Source: Altererythrobacter sp. Root672
Lineage (GTDB): Bacteria; Pseudomonadota; Alphaproteobacteria; Sphingomonadales; Sphingomonadaceae
Reading direction: 5' to 3'
DNA length: 64,000 nucleotides
Assembly: GCF_001427865.1 (NCBI RefSeq)
Contig: NZ_LMHH01000001.1
Coordinates: 2,170,001 to 2,234,000, forward strand
The position numbers and the translations under genes are program-made. Below are positions 1 to 7,823 of this stretch, piece after piece; position 1 is the stretch's first letter, and each line of letters starts with the position of its first letter. The notes beneath the pieces are model-generated. The model ran no database searches, had not been told where the DNA came from, and worked only from the letters and a program-made list of their open reading frames with translations.

Positions 1-410
1 CGATGCACGATACCGGGGCGCGCGACGCCGCCGATACCTGAAAGCTGTCCCGCACAATGGTGCAGTAGGGCGTTTACCAGCGTTCCGTCCGCATTCCCCG
101 CCGCCGGGTGGACGACCATCCCAGCCGGTTTGTCGACCACGATCAGGTGCTCATCCTCGTAAACGACGACGAGCGGGATCTCCTGGGCCGCAGCGGCGGC
201 TTCGACTGGTGGTGGAAGTTCGATAGAGAACGCCGACGCCGCGGCGGCCTTGGCGGAAGGCTGAGCGGCAAGCGAACCGGCCACTGTGACCTTGCCGTCG
301 GCAATCAATGCCTTGACCCGCTCACGCGACAGGCCACTCGCTTCGGCCAGCGCCTTGTCCAGCCGCTGCCCGCCCTCGAGGACGCCAGTGATGACTCTAC
401 CCTCCCCCAT
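1..410 (-). CDS. rluD: 23S rRNA pseudouridine synthase RluD, N-terminal part (gene runs off the window)
   Basis: Translation from ATG 410 gives an S4-like RNA-binding domain (about residues 10-65, with RLDKALAEASGLSRERVKAL) and then the start of the RluA/RluD catalytic domain (VVYEDEHLIVVDKPAGMVVH, then GTLVNALLHH). The reading frame is still open at base 1, ending in GIVHR just before the catalytic HRLDKDTSG-type motif, so the catalytic Asp lies outside the window. The family makes pseudouridines in helix 69 of 23S rRNA. The start lies 3 bases from the start of the divergent M67 gene, so both promoters must overlap the opposite coding sequence. RluC/RluA cannot be fully excluded, but the S4 domain and wording fit RluD. 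Confidence 0.88.
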   Translation of the reverse strand, partial: MGEGRVITGVLEGGQRLDKALAEASGLSRERVKALIADGKVTVAGSLAAQPSAKAAAASAFSIELPPPVEAAAAAQEIPLVVVYEDEHLIVVDKPAGMVVHPAAGNADGTLVNALLHHCAGQLSGIGGVARPGIVH

Positions 411-413
411 GTT

Positions 414-854
414 ATGAAGATGGGAATGGCAGACTGGAGCGCAAGGGACACCGCATTGGCCGAACTGCGAATTCGCAAATCGGCCCTAGAGGCCATGCGA
501 GCGCAGGCTTCATCGGCGGCCCCGGAAGAATGCTGCGGGCTTCTGCTGGGGGATGACACCCTGATTGAAACGGCCTTGCCGGCTGCCAACGTCGCGACCG
601 ACCGTCATCGCTTTTTCGAGATCGACCCGCAGGCCCTGGTCGATGCCCACCGTTCGGCGCGATCCGGCGGGCCGCAATTGTGTGGCTATTTCCACTCCCA
701 CCCCAACGGCGAAGCCGCGCCGTCCGCGACCGATCGCGCCCTCGCCAGCGGAGACGGGCGGGTCTGGGCGATCGTCGCCGGGCAGGAGGTCAGTTTTTGG
801 CGTGACCTGGAGTCCGGATTCATGCGGCTTTCCTATACGGTTAATGATCGCTAA
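414..854 (+). CDS. M67 family metallopeptidase (JAB/MPN zinc protease)
   Basis: A 146-residue single-domain JAB1/MPN protein. The JAMM signature is visible: Glu in PEECCGLLLG near residue 41, then HSHPNGEAAPSATD near residues 95-108, giving the HxHP...SxxD zinc site. Bacterial members of this size act as isopeptidase-like enzymes, often on sulfur-carrier or ubiquitin-like proteins; the substrate here is unknown. The open frame extends upstream to base 108, but that part is antisense to rluD and not family-like. ATG 414, 420 and 426 are all possible starts just ahead of the family's normal N-terminus (ELRIRKSAL). chpT follows after 11 bases on the same strand, so the two are probably cotranscribed. 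Confidence 0.85.
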   Translation: MKMGMADWSARDTALAELRIRKSALEAMRAQASSAAPEECCGLLLGDDTLIETALPAANVATDRHRFFEIDPQALVDAHRSARSGGPQLCGYFHSHPNGEAAPSATDRALASGDGRVWAIVAGQEVSFWRDLESGFMRLSYTVNDR

Positions 855-865
855 GTCGCTTCGCG

Positions 866-1510
866 ATGACTTCCTCAACCGATCTTGCGGCCCTGCTCTG
901 CTCTCGCCTGTGTCACGACCTGCTTAGTCCGGTCGGCGCCCTCAGCAACGGGCTTGAACTTCTCTCTGACGAGAAAGACCCCGAAATGCGCAAGCGCTGC
1001 TTCGAGCTGCTCGAACAAAGCGCGAAGATTAGCGCCGACAAGCTCAAGTTCTTTCGCCTGGCCTATGGCGCGGCCGGTGGCTTCGGCGAGGCCGTGCCTA
1101 CGGAAGAGCCGCGCAGCCTGATCAGCGGTCTGGTGTCGGGTAACGAGCGGCTCCAGCTGGACTGGGCCGTGACCGACCTAACCCTGCCCAAGCCGGCGGT
1201 GAAGATTCTGCTCAACCTCTCGGCCATCGCGATCGATGCGTTGGTACGCGGCGGCACGCTGTCCATTGGCGCGGAGCAGCGCGAAGGCACGACCGAGATC
1301 GCGGTTCGCGCGACCGGTCCGCGCGTCGCGTTCGACGCCAGCATCGGCAAGGCACTCGACGGATCGCTGCCTGAAAACGAGCTGTCCGGACGTACCGCGC
1401 CGGCCCATATGATCCGCCTGCTCGCGGAAGAACGGGGCGGCGGCGTGCAATATGCCCTGAGTGGCGAGGCCCTGGTGATGGGAGCCGTGCTCCCCGGCAC
1501 CCTGGCCTGA
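866..1510 (+). CDS. chpT: Histidine phosphotransferase ChpT
   Basis: A 214-residue protein with a histidine-kinase-like DHp helix carrying the phospho-accepting His in LCSRLCHDLLSPVGALSNGL (His17) and a degenerate ATPase-like C-terminal half without the usual ATP-binding glycine boxes. This is the layout of ChpT, which relays phosphate from CckA to CtrA and CpdR in alphaproteobacterial cell-cycle control. Length matches the family (about 210-230). It sits between the M67 peptidase and the amidase on the same strand, so it may be cotranscribed with a cell-wall gene. Catalytic relay function is inferred from family membership. Confidence 0.85.
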   Translation: MTSSTDLAALLCSRLCHDLLSPVGALSNGLELLSDEKDPEMRKRCFELLEQSAKISADKLKFFRLAYGAAGGFGEAVPTEEPRSLISGLVSGNERLQLDWAVTDLTLPKPAVKILLNLSAIAIDALVRGGTLSIGAEQREGTTEIAVRATGPRVAFDASIGKALDGSLPENELSGRTAPAHMIRLLAEERGGGVQYALSGEALVMGAVLPGTLA

Positions 1511-1540
1511 AGCCGACAGGCAGATAGGCCGGATCCGCTG

Positions 1541-2245
1541 ATGGACGAGCTTGTTCACCGGGACCAGCTGTCCCCCAATTGGGAAGAGCGGGCGCTGCCG
1601 ATTTCGATGGTGGTGATCCACTATACCGAGATGGAGTCCGCCGAGGCCTCCATCGCCCGGTTGACCGATCCCGATGCCAAAGTCAGCGCGCATTACCTGA
1701 TCGGAGAAGACGGCGAGGTTGTCCGGCTGGTACCGGAGAGCAAGCGCGCCTGGCACGCGGGCGCGAGCTATTGGCGTGGCATCCGCGACGTGAACTCGGC
1801 GAGCATCGGCATCGAGCTCCAGCATCCGGGACACGAGTTGGGATATCGCGAGTTCGCCGAGGAGCAGATCGAAGCGCTTGTGCCGCTGGTTCATCGCATC
1901 GTGCAGCAATACAAGATTCCGCGGGCCAACGTGGTCGCCCACTCCGACGTTGCGCCGGCTCGTAAAACCGACCCCGGCGAACTGTTCCCATGGGACAGGC
2001 TGGCCGAATACCACTTGTGCCTGCCACGCCCGGAAAAGCTCGAACTGGGCGATCCCTTCCCCAACGACGGTTCGTTCTACCTCGCGCTTGAACGCTTCGG
2101 CTACGACATCACCGAGGGCCGCAAGACCGTGGAAGCGTTCCAGCGGCGCTGGCGGCCGGAGCGGATTGACGGGGAGATCGACGGAGAGGTTCGGGCGATA
2201 CTGTTCCAACTTCTCTTGGATCGCGACCGCGGATTGTCTAGGTAG
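1541..2245 (+). CDS. N-acetylmuramoyl-L-alanine amidase (Amidase_2, AmiD/AmpD-like)
   Basis: A 234-residue Amidase_2 (type 2 PGRP-like) enzyme that cleaves the lactyl-peptide bond of peptidoglycan or muropeptides. Zinc ligands are visible: His in MVVIHYTEM (about residue 27), His in NVVAHSDVAPARKTDPG (about 133), and Asp in that same motif. The AHYLIGEDG and SIGIELQHPG segments are family hallmarks. A C-terminal region of about 50 residues (YDITEGRKTVEAFQRRWRP) looks like a short peptidoglycan-binding PGBD_1 fold. I see no signal peptide, so the enzyme would be cytoplasmic or exported by another route. It ends 5 bases before the RNase P RNA. Confidence 0.88.
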   Translation: MDELVHRDQLSPNWEERALPISMVVIHYTEMESAEASIARLTDPDAKVSAHYLIGEDGEVVRLVPESKRAWHAGASYWRGIRDVNSASIGIELQHPGHELGYREFAEEQIEALVPLVHRIVQQYKIPRANVVAHSDVAPARKTDPGELFPWDRLAEYHLCLPRPEKLELGDPFPNDGSFYLALERFGYDITEGRKTVEAFQRRWRPERIDGEIDGEVRAILFQLLLDRDRGLSR

Positions 2246-2250
2246 GCCCC

Positions 2251-2683
2251 GCCAGGAGGCTGGGCAGCCGCGTCGGAGCGTAAGTTTCGCCGAGGAAAGT
2301 CCGGGCTCCACGAAACAAGGGTGGCGGGTAACGCCCGCCGGGTGAGGAGGTTCGCTTCCGAGCTCAGGGAAAGTGCCACAGAGAGTATACCGCCGATGGC
2401 CCGCGCTCCTGCTTGCAGGTTTGGGGGCACAGGCAAGGGTGAAAGGGTGCGGCAAGAGCGCACCGGGCGACCGGCAACGGAAGCCGCATGGCAAACCCCA
2501 CCCGGAGCAAGACCGCATAGGGGTCTCGAGCCTTTTAGGCAGGGGAGTTTCGCCCCGAGAGACCCGGGTTGGTTGCTAGAGTGGCGGAGCAATCCGTCGC
2601 CAAGATGAATGGCTGCCCCCACGTGGCCGGTCCCCTAGGGGATACCGCGCGCGGGACAGAACCCGGCTTACAGGCCTCCTGGC
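2251..2683 (+). ncRNA. rnpB: RNase P RNA (bacterial class A)
   Basis: The 5' strand GCCAGGAGGC (2251-2260) pairs with GCCTCCTGGC (2674-2683), forming helix P1. The universal core GAGGAAAGTCCGGGCTCC starts near 2293, and the conserved 3' segment ACAGAACCCGGCTTACAG starts near 2656. The span of about 430 nt fits alphaproteobacterial RNase P RNA, the catalytic subunit that matures tRNA 5' ends. Exact ends may differ by a few bases. Reading frames seen across this stretch are not coding. Confidence 0.96.
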
Positions 2684-2695
2684 ACTTAACTTAGG

Positions 2696-2714
2696 CCTCT
2701 CCCCGTGGGAGAGG
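2696..2714 (+). terminator. Hairpin after RNase P RNA
   Basis: CCTCTCCC (2696-2703) and GGGAGAGG (2707-2714) form a perfect 8-bp stem 12 bases after the RNase P RNA and 15 bases before the end of the convergent phosphatase gene. There is no T tract, so whether it terminates transcription is uncertain; it may simply insulate the two convergent transcripts. Confidence 0.45.
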
Positions 2715-2729
2715 GGAATGGTGCTCAGT

Positions 2730-3533
2730 TTAGGCGGCGAGCGCGGCGGTGGAAATTGATCCCGCCTCGGATTCGACCGCCTCGATATATCGGCGCGACG
2801 TCCCTTCGAGCACCAGCGCGGTCAGGCGCCCGCTCATGAAGGCGCCAGTGTCGATTCCGATGCGGTTGCCGCAGTCCTCGGGCATCTCCGAAATCGTGTG
2901 GCCGTGAACGACCACCGGCCCATGCGAGTCGGCATGCGACAGGAAGGGCTCCCGGATCCAGCGCAGGTCTTTCGTCCGCTGTTGACCAATCGGCACGCGC
3001 GGGTCGATTCCGGCGTGGACGAACAAGTAATCGCCGATCGCGATCATGTCCTCGAAGCTTTGGAGATAAGCGATATCTTCCGCCGGAACGGCCTCGGACA
3101 TCAGCGCCTGGGCTTCTTCCAGGCTTGCGGGCAGGAACCGCTCCTTGTCGACGCCGAAGCTGAGCACTGTTTCACGTCCACCATGGCGCAGGAAGTGCCG
3201 AAAGGTCTCGATATCGCTGAAGCTGCGCAGAAACATCTCTTCGTGATTGCCCAGAAGGATGCGCACCTTGCGCTGCACCTGCCATGAGCGCGCCAGGGCG
3301 ATCACGCCGGCACTGTCGGCGCCACGGTCGACCAGGTCGCCTAGAAGGATGACCGTCGTGTTCGCAGGACCGGCCGCCGCATCGTCAGCCTCGATCGCCT
3401 CGACCAGCGCTTCAAACAGATCGAGCCGGCCATGAATATCGCCCACAGCATAGACGCGCTCGCCGGGCGGTATTGCCGCTTCGTGACGGTCTTCACCGCC
3501 GCGTTCGAACATTCGTCGGAGTGCTTGCAACAT
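2730..3533 (-). CDS. PP1-like metallophosphoesterase / serine-threonine phosphatase
   Basis: A 267-residue calcineurin-like phosphoesterase. The metal-binding motifs are in order: GDIHGR near residue 32, GDLVDRG near 66, GNHE near 94, and later His residues in FVHAGIDPR and VVHGHT. This is the bacterial PrpA/PrpB-like protein phosphatase group, close to ApaH; the exact substrate (phosphoprotein or dinucleoside polyphosphate) cannot be settled from sequence. It stands alone, convergent with rnpB and divergent from the TorF-like porin. The start ATG 3533 places GERVYAVGDIHGR at the usual distance from the N-terminus. Confidence 0.85.
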   Translation of the reverse strand: MLQALRRMFERGGEDRHEAAIPPGERVYAVGDIHGRLDLFEALVEAIEADDAAAGPANTTVILLGDLVDRGADSAGVIALARSWQVQRKVRILLGNHEEMFLRSFSDIETFRHFLRHGGRETVLSFGVDKERFLPASLEEAQALMSEAVPAEDIAYLQSFEDMIAIGDYLFVHAGIDPRVPIGQQRTKDLRWIREPFLSHADSHGPVVVHGHTISEMPEDCGNRIGIDTGAFMSGRLTALVLEGTSRRYIEAVESEAGSISTAALAA

Positions 3534-3792
3534 CTAAGTTCGCTCAAAACCTACTTGGCGTCGGAAACAAGCCTGTTGCGCAAATCCAACCTGTCAGCAG
3601 GCTGAATGTGACGGAAAAACCACACAGCGTTGCGGATAGCTATGACCTATGCGCAATTCCCTTGTGCGCTGCAACACGTCGAGGCAGGATTATTGCGCAT
3701 TCGCGGAATCGCTTCGCAACAAAAGAAAGCGGCGCGGATGTGCAGGTGGGACGAGGCAACAGTTTTTCACCCAAGCAATAAGGGAACTGCCC

Positions 3793-4551
3793 ATGCTTAC
3801 GTCCGTCCGCAGCCTCACGGCTGCTACTCTCCTCGTTGGTACCGCGCTCGCCGCCACCCCGGCCTTTGCGCAGGATGCACCGGCGGAGAAAACGCCCCTC
3901 GTCACTGTCACCGGCAGCACCACTCTGGTGACCGATTACCGCTTCCGCGGCGTCGGCCTGTCGGGCGGCGACATCGCAATCCAGGGTGGTCTCACCCTGA
4001 ACACCACGCCCGGCTTCTACGTCGGCACCTGGGCTTCCTCGCTTGAGGACAGCCCGGTTTACGGCGAAGTCGAACTCGACGTTTTCGGCGGCTGGACCGG
4101 TGAAGTCACCGACGGCCTCGCGGCTGACGTTGGCGTCACCTACTACGCCTATCCCTCCAAGGACGCGGGCGCTGGTCCGTCGGACGTGTGGGAATTCTAC
4201 GGCAAGCTCAAGCCGACTCTCGGCCCGGTCGGGCTGACTTTCGGCCTGTACTACTCGCCGGACCAGGATTCGCTCGGTGGCGGCGACAACCTCTACCTGT
4301 CGGCTGACGCCGGTGTCGGAATCCCGGAAACGCCGATCTCGTTCTCGGCGCACGTCGGCTACACCGACGGTTTCCTGACCTTGACCGACAACGGCAAGGC
4401 CTGGGACTGGTCGGTCGGCGCTTCGGCAACCGTTCTCGGCGGCCTCAGCCTCGGCCTGAGCTACGTCGGTGTTGAAGGTTCGCAGATCAACGGCTCCATC
4501 GACGGCGTTACCGACGACACGGTCGTCGCCTCGCTGGGCTACGCCTTCTAA
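3793..4551 (+). CDS. TorF family putative porin
   Basis: A 252-residue exported beta-barrel protein of the TorF/Gcw_chp type (TIGR02001). A signal peptide ends at ATPAFAQ-DA near residue 25. The first strand region contains VTDYRFRGVGLSGGDIAIQG, the hallmark of the family, and the protein ends with an aromatic residue (ASLGYAF), as expected for outer-membrane insertion. The open frame reaches back to 3649, but ATG 3793 starts the signal peptide and follows AAGGGAACTG, a plausible ribosome site. A strong terminator follows. The solute is unknown. Confidence 0.85.
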   Translation: MLTSVRSLTAATLLVGTALAATPAFAQDAPAEKTPLVTVTGSTTLVTDYRFRGVGLSGGDIAIQGGLTLNTTPGFYVGTWASSLEDSPVYGEVELDVFGGWTGEVTDGLAADVGVTYYAYPSKDAGAGPSDVWEFYGKLKPTLGPVGLTFGLYYSPDQDSLGGGDNLYLSADAGVGIPETPISFSAHVGYTDGFLTLTDNGKAWDWSVGASATVLGGLSLGLSYVGVEGSQINGSIDGVTDDTVVASLGYAF

Positions 4552-4577
4552 GCAACTCGACGATATCGTCACGTGAA

Positions 4578-4607
4578 GGCCCGCGCCGGCAACGGCGCGG
4601 GCCTTTT
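4578..4607 (+). terminator. Rho-independent terminator of the TorF-like porin gene
   Basis: GGCCCGCGCC (4578-4587) and GGCGCGGGCC (4594-4603) form a perfect 10-bp GC stem with a 6-nt loop, followed by TTTT. It lies 26 bases after the porin stop and just before the convergent SIMPL gene ends. Confidence 0.85.
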
Positions 4608-4614
4608 CATTGGT

Positions 4615-5367
4615 TTACCGCAGATAGAAGTCGACCGTGGTGACCACGCGCACCCGTTTGTAGGGTGTGTCAGCCACACCCCAGCCGCCGCCATCACCAT
4701 CGCGGCCGGTGATCTCAAAGTAACCCTGCGTAGCCTGCTTGATCCCACCCACACCGGTTGCGCTGTCCTTGGCGAACTGTTCGGCGGACGAACGCGCATC
4801 CTTAGTCGCCGCGGCCACCATTTCCGGCTTGATGTCGTTGAGCTTGGTGAAGGTGTAGGCCATGCCCGATCCCTCCTCCAGCAGCACGCCGCGGCGCACG
4901 AGATCGAACTGGCGCCGCACAGCCCGCTGGGCCCGAGCGATGTCTGTCGTGCGCAAAGTCATCCGCTGGCGGACGGTGAAGCTGGTCAGGCCGTCCTGGG
5001 TGAAGCTCGAGACGTTGACGCCGGTCGGCTGCAACGCGTCGTCGGGAAAGCCGAGTTCCTTGAAGAACGCCTGGATCGCCGCCGTGTCGCGGTCGACGCT
5101 CGCCTGGGCAGTAGCCATGTCTCCGGCAGAGGATGAGTAGGCGATCGTCCAGGTCGCCAGGTCGGCCATGACGTCGCGTTCCGCCAAGCCGCGCACGGTG
5201 ACCGAACGGTCTGCCTCTCGCGCCCGCGTCAGCCCATCACCGAGCAGGTATCCGCCGACGATAAGCCCAACGGCGAGTATGCCTGAGGCAGCGAGTGCGG
5301 TTTTCGTGAGCGGGTTGTGCCAGAAACCGGTGGCGGAGGGGGGTTCCACTTGGCTATCGTCGGACAT
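4615..5367 (-). CDS. SIMPL domain-containing protein (DUF541)
   Basis: A 250-residue protein with one N-terminal membrane anchor (about residues 22-45, rich in Ala/Leu/Gly) and a periplasmic SIMPL/DUF541 domain starting at DRSVTVRGLAERDVMADLAT. Segments such as LQPTGVNVSSF and a long Ala/Gln-rich helix ending in VTTVDFYLR fit the family. E. coli relatives (YggE) are linked to oxidative-stress resistance; the molecular role is unknown. An in-frame GTG at 5391 is possible, but ATG 5367 has GGGAG eight bases upstream and was chosen. Confidence 0.8.
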   Translation of the reverse strand: MSDDSQVEPPSATGFWHNPLTKTALAASGILAVGLIVGGYLLGDGLTRAREADRSVTVRGLAERDVMADLATWTIAYSSSAGDMATAQASVDRDTAAIQAFFKELGFPDDALQPTGVNVSSFTQDGLTSFTVRQRMTLRTTDIARAQRAVRRQFDLVRRGVLLEEGSGMAYTFTKLNDIKPEMVAAATKDARSSAEQFAKDSATGVGGIKQATQGYFEITGRDGDGGGWGVADTPYKRVRVVTTVDFYLR

Positions 5368-5463
5368 GAACGGTGCTCCCTGAACGGACACGCAACCCGA
5401 GTTGCTTGTGTTCTATCGGCGATGAACCGTGCTTTAACGTAGACGAATGGAGTTTGTTCCCCG

Positions 5464-5901
5464 ATGACCAAGTATCTTCACAGCATGATCCGCGTCAGCG
5501 ATCCCGATGCGACTGTCGACTTCTTCAAGCTGCTCGGCCTCGAGGAAACCCGCCGTATGGAGAGCGAGAAGGGTCGCTTCACGCTGATCTTCCTCGCCGG
5601 CCCCGGCCAGAAGGATGTCGCCGAAGTCGAACTCACCTATAATTGGCCGCCCGAGGACGGCAGCCCGGCTGAGGACTACACCGGCGGCCGCAACTTCGGC
5701 CACCTCGCCTATCGGGTCGACGACATCTACGCGACTTGCCAGCGCCTTATGGACGCCGGCGTCACGATCAACCGTCCTCCGCGGGACGGGCACATGGCGT
5801 TCGTCCGGACGCCTGACGGGATCTCGATCGAACTGCTGCAGGACGGCCATCTGGAGCCGCAGGAGCCGTGGGCGAGCATGGAGAACACCGGAAGCTGGTA
5901 A
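5464..5901 (+). CDS. gloA: Lactoylglutathione lyase (glyoxalase I)
   Basis: A 145-residue VOC-fold protein of the class I glyoxalase type, which converts the hemithioacetal of methylglyoxal and glutathione into S-lactoylglutathione. The metal-ligand positions are present: His in YLHSMIRVSD (residue 6), Glu in AEVELTYNW, His in FGHLAYRVDD and Glu in GISIELLQDG. The KLLG and RVDDIYATCQRLMDAG segments are typical. Cytoplasmic, single gene; a palindromic terminator follows and der begins 88 bases later on the same strand. Confidence 0.9.
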   Translation: MTKYLHSMIRVSDPDATVDFFKLLGLEETRRMESEKGRFTLIFLAGPGQKDVAEVELTYNWPPEDGSPAEDYTGGRNFGHLAYRVDDIYATCQRLMDAGVTINRPPRDGHMAFVRTPDGISIELLQDGHLEPQEPWASMENTGSW

Positions 5902-5911
5902 ACACCAATAT

Positions 5912-5936
5912 CCTCCCCGAGCTTGTCTCGGGGAGG
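5912..5936 (+). terminator. Palindromic repeat acting as terminator between gloA and der
   Basis: CCTCCCCGAG (5912-5921) and CTCGGGGAGG (5927-5936) form a perfect 10-bp stem with loop CTTGT, followed by TTCTGTTTT. The same core, CCCCGAGCTTGTCTCGGGG, recurs at 44896-44920, and a close relative lies at 45001-45026, so this is a member of a dispersed repeat family placed where it can end gloA transcription. Confidence 0.7.
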
Positions 5937-5989
5937 TTCTGTTTTCGCTTTCGCTTGCCAAGCGGCGCGACAGCAGCCACCTGCACCCT

Positions 5990-7390
5990 ATGGCCAAAGC
6001 CCCCCTCCCCCAGGTTGTCATCATTGGTCGGCCCAACGTCGGCAAGTCGACGCTGTTCAACCGGCTTGTCGGCAAGAAGCTGGCGCTGGTCGACGACCAA
6101 CCGGGCGTCACCCGAGATCGCCGCTTCGGCGAGGCAGGATTGCTCGGGCTCGAGTTTCAGGCGGTCGACACCGCCGGCTGGGAGGATGAAGAGCCCGATA
6201 CCCTGCCCGGCCGCATGCGCGCGCAGACCGAAGTCTCGCTCAAGGGCGCCGACGCCGCGCTGTTCGTGATCGACTCCCGCGCCGGGCTGACCCCGCTCGA
6301 TGAGGAAATCGCCCGCTGGCTGCGCGAGCAGGAAGTGCCGGTCGTGCTGATCGCCAACAAGGCGGAAGGCAATTCCGGGCAATCGGGTATCCTGGAAAGC
6401 TATTCGCTCGGCCTGGGCGAACCCGTGCCGGTCTCCGCTGAACATGGCGAAGGCATCGCCGACCTCTATCAAGCCCTGCTGCCGTTGATCGTCGACAAGC
6501 AACCGGTCGAAGATGAGTTCGAGGACGAGAGCTTGGATGAAGAGGGCGAGCCCGACCCGGACGCTCCGCTCCACCTAGCCATCGTCGGCCGCCCTAACGC
6601 GGGCAAGTCCACCCTGATCAACCGCCTGCTGGGCGAGGACCGGTTGCTGACCGGCCCCGAAGCCGGGATCACTCGCGACTCGATCGCGGTCGACTGGCAC
6701 TGGACCGATCCGCGCGACGGCAAAGTTCGCCCGATCAAGCTGGTCGACACCGCGGGGATGCGCAAGAAGGCCAAAGTCGACGACAAGCTCGAAAAGCTCG
6801 CCGTTGCCGACGCTCGCCGCGCGGTCGACTATGCCGAAATCGTCGTACTGCTGCTCGATGCCACGCGCGGCCTCGAAGTGCAGGACCTCAAGATCGCCAA
6901 CCTCGTGCTCGAGGAAGGCCGCGGGCTGATGCTGGCGATCAACAAGTGGGACGTGGCCGAGAACGCCAGCGGCTTGTTCAACGGCATCCGCGCCGCACTC
7001 GATGAGGGCTTGGCCCAGCTCAAGGGCGTGCCGCTGCTGGCCGTCTCGGCGATGACCGGCAAGGGGCTCGACCAGATGCTCGCCGCCGCATTCGACTTGC
7101 GCGCACAGTGGAGCCGCCGCGTGCCGACTGCCGCACTCAATCGCTGGTTCGACCATGCGATGGACACCAATCCGCCGCCCGCCCCCGGTGGTCGCCGGAT
7201 CAAGCTGCGCTACATCACCCAGATCAAGACTCGTCCGCCAAGCTTCGTGGTGTTCGGCACCCGGCTGGACGACCTCCCGGCGAGCTACGAACGCTACCTG
7301 GTCAACTCCATCCGCAAGGAACTGGGCTTCGGCGCCGTACCAGTGCGGCTTACCATGCGCAGTCCGAAGAACCCGTTCGCGAAAGAGTGA
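5990..7390 (+). CDS. der: Ribosome biogenesis GTPase Der (EngA)
   Basis: A 466-residue double GTPase. The first G domain has GRPNVGKS near residue 14, the DTAGW switch and NKAE; the second has GRPNAGKS near 200, DTAGM and NKWD. A KH-like domain ends the protein (RIKLRYITQIKTRPPSFVVF, then LRKELGF-type end). Der assists 50S subunit assembly and is essential. The first-domain NKAE instead of NKxD is usual in alphaproteobacteria. An acidic insert (EDEFEDESLDEEGEPD) links the two G domains. The open frame begins upstream, but ATG 5990 gives the family start MAKAPLPQVVIIG. Confidence 0.95.
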   Translation: MAKAPLPQVVIIGRPNVGKSTLFNRLVGKKLALVDDQPGVTRDRRFGEAGLLGLEFQAVDTAGWEDEEPDTLPGRMRAQTEVSLKGADAALFVIDSRAGLTPLDEEIARWLREQEVPVVLIANKAEGNSGQSGILESYSLGLGEPVPVSAEHGEGIADLYQALLPLIVDKQPVEDEFEDESLDEEGEPDPDAPLHLAIVGRPNAGKSTLINRLLGEDRLLTGPEAGITRDSIAVDWHWTDPRDGKVRPIKLVDTAGMRKKAKVDDKLEKLAVADARRAVDYAEIVVLLLDATRGLEVQDLKIANLVLEEGRGLMLAINKWDVAENASGLFNGIRAALDEGLAQLKGVPLLAVSAMTGKGLDQMLAAAFDLRAQWSRRVPTAALNRWFDHAMDTNPPPAPGGRRIKLRYITQIKTRPPSFVVFGTRLDDLPASYERYLVNSIRKELGFGAVPVRLTMRSPKNPFAKE

Positions 7391-7406
7391 GCAAGCCCCA
7401 CCCGCG

Positions 7407-7823
7407 TCAAAGTATCGTGTCGGCAAAGCCATTTGCGGAAATGGAGTTGCAAAGCTCATTCCATTCGCAGCCACCGCAGGCTGATCGAACCTGATTATCG
7501 GCGAAGGAGGCCCGTAATCGGATCAGGTGGTGTGGCTCCAGCTTGAACCGCGATCCTGGACGTACTGGCCGTTGCAGTATCCGTCCCACGTCTTCTGAAG
7601 CCCTGACGTCCCTGCCGGTGACCCCGGGCCGGTGGCAGTGCGCCTCCCCGTCGCCCAGAAGTGGGGCGCAGATGTCGTCCGGCCCCTCAACCACCTCGAT
7701 CTCTTCTCCGCCGGAGATTTGCCCCGCAATCGCGGTCATGTTGACCGTGAAAGCAGGGCTGTATCCCCGTCCCACATAAGTGAGAATGCAGAGCAGGTGA
7801 TGAGCGCGTAACCGCACCGTCAT
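7407..7823 (-). CDS. DUF1284 domain-containing protein (Cys-rich, probable metal/Fe-S protein)
   Basis: A 138-residue protein starting MTVRLRAHHLLCILTYVGRG, the signature start of DUF1284 (COG3543). Cysteines and histidines cluster: HHLLC near residue 12, DDIC and HCHRPGV in the middle, and ACGGCEWNELC near the C-terminus, suggesting metal or Fe-S binding. Function is unknown. Its ATG (7823) overlaps the bioY stop codon as ATGA, so translation is likely coupled to the biotin transporter. A longer upstream open frame lies inside bioY and is rejected. It is convergent with der, 16 bases apart. Confidence 0.8.
   Translation of the reverse strand: MTVRLRAHHLLCILTYVGRGYSPAFTVNMTAIAGQISGGEEIEVVEGPDDICAPLLGDGEAHCHRPGVTGRDVRASEDVGRILQRPVRPGSRFKLEPHHLIRLRASFADNQVRSACGGCEWNELCNSISANGFADTIL

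Noticed and set aside
108-413. N-terminal extension of the M67 protein
   Set aside because: This stretch is the antisense of rluD, and the family's N-terminus begins near ELRIRKSAL, just after ATG 414/426.
1178-2518. Large minus-strand frame of about 446 codons over chpT, the amidase gene and RNase P RNA
   Set aside because: It runs through rnpB and two well-supported plus-strand genes; codon use is that of an antisense shadow.
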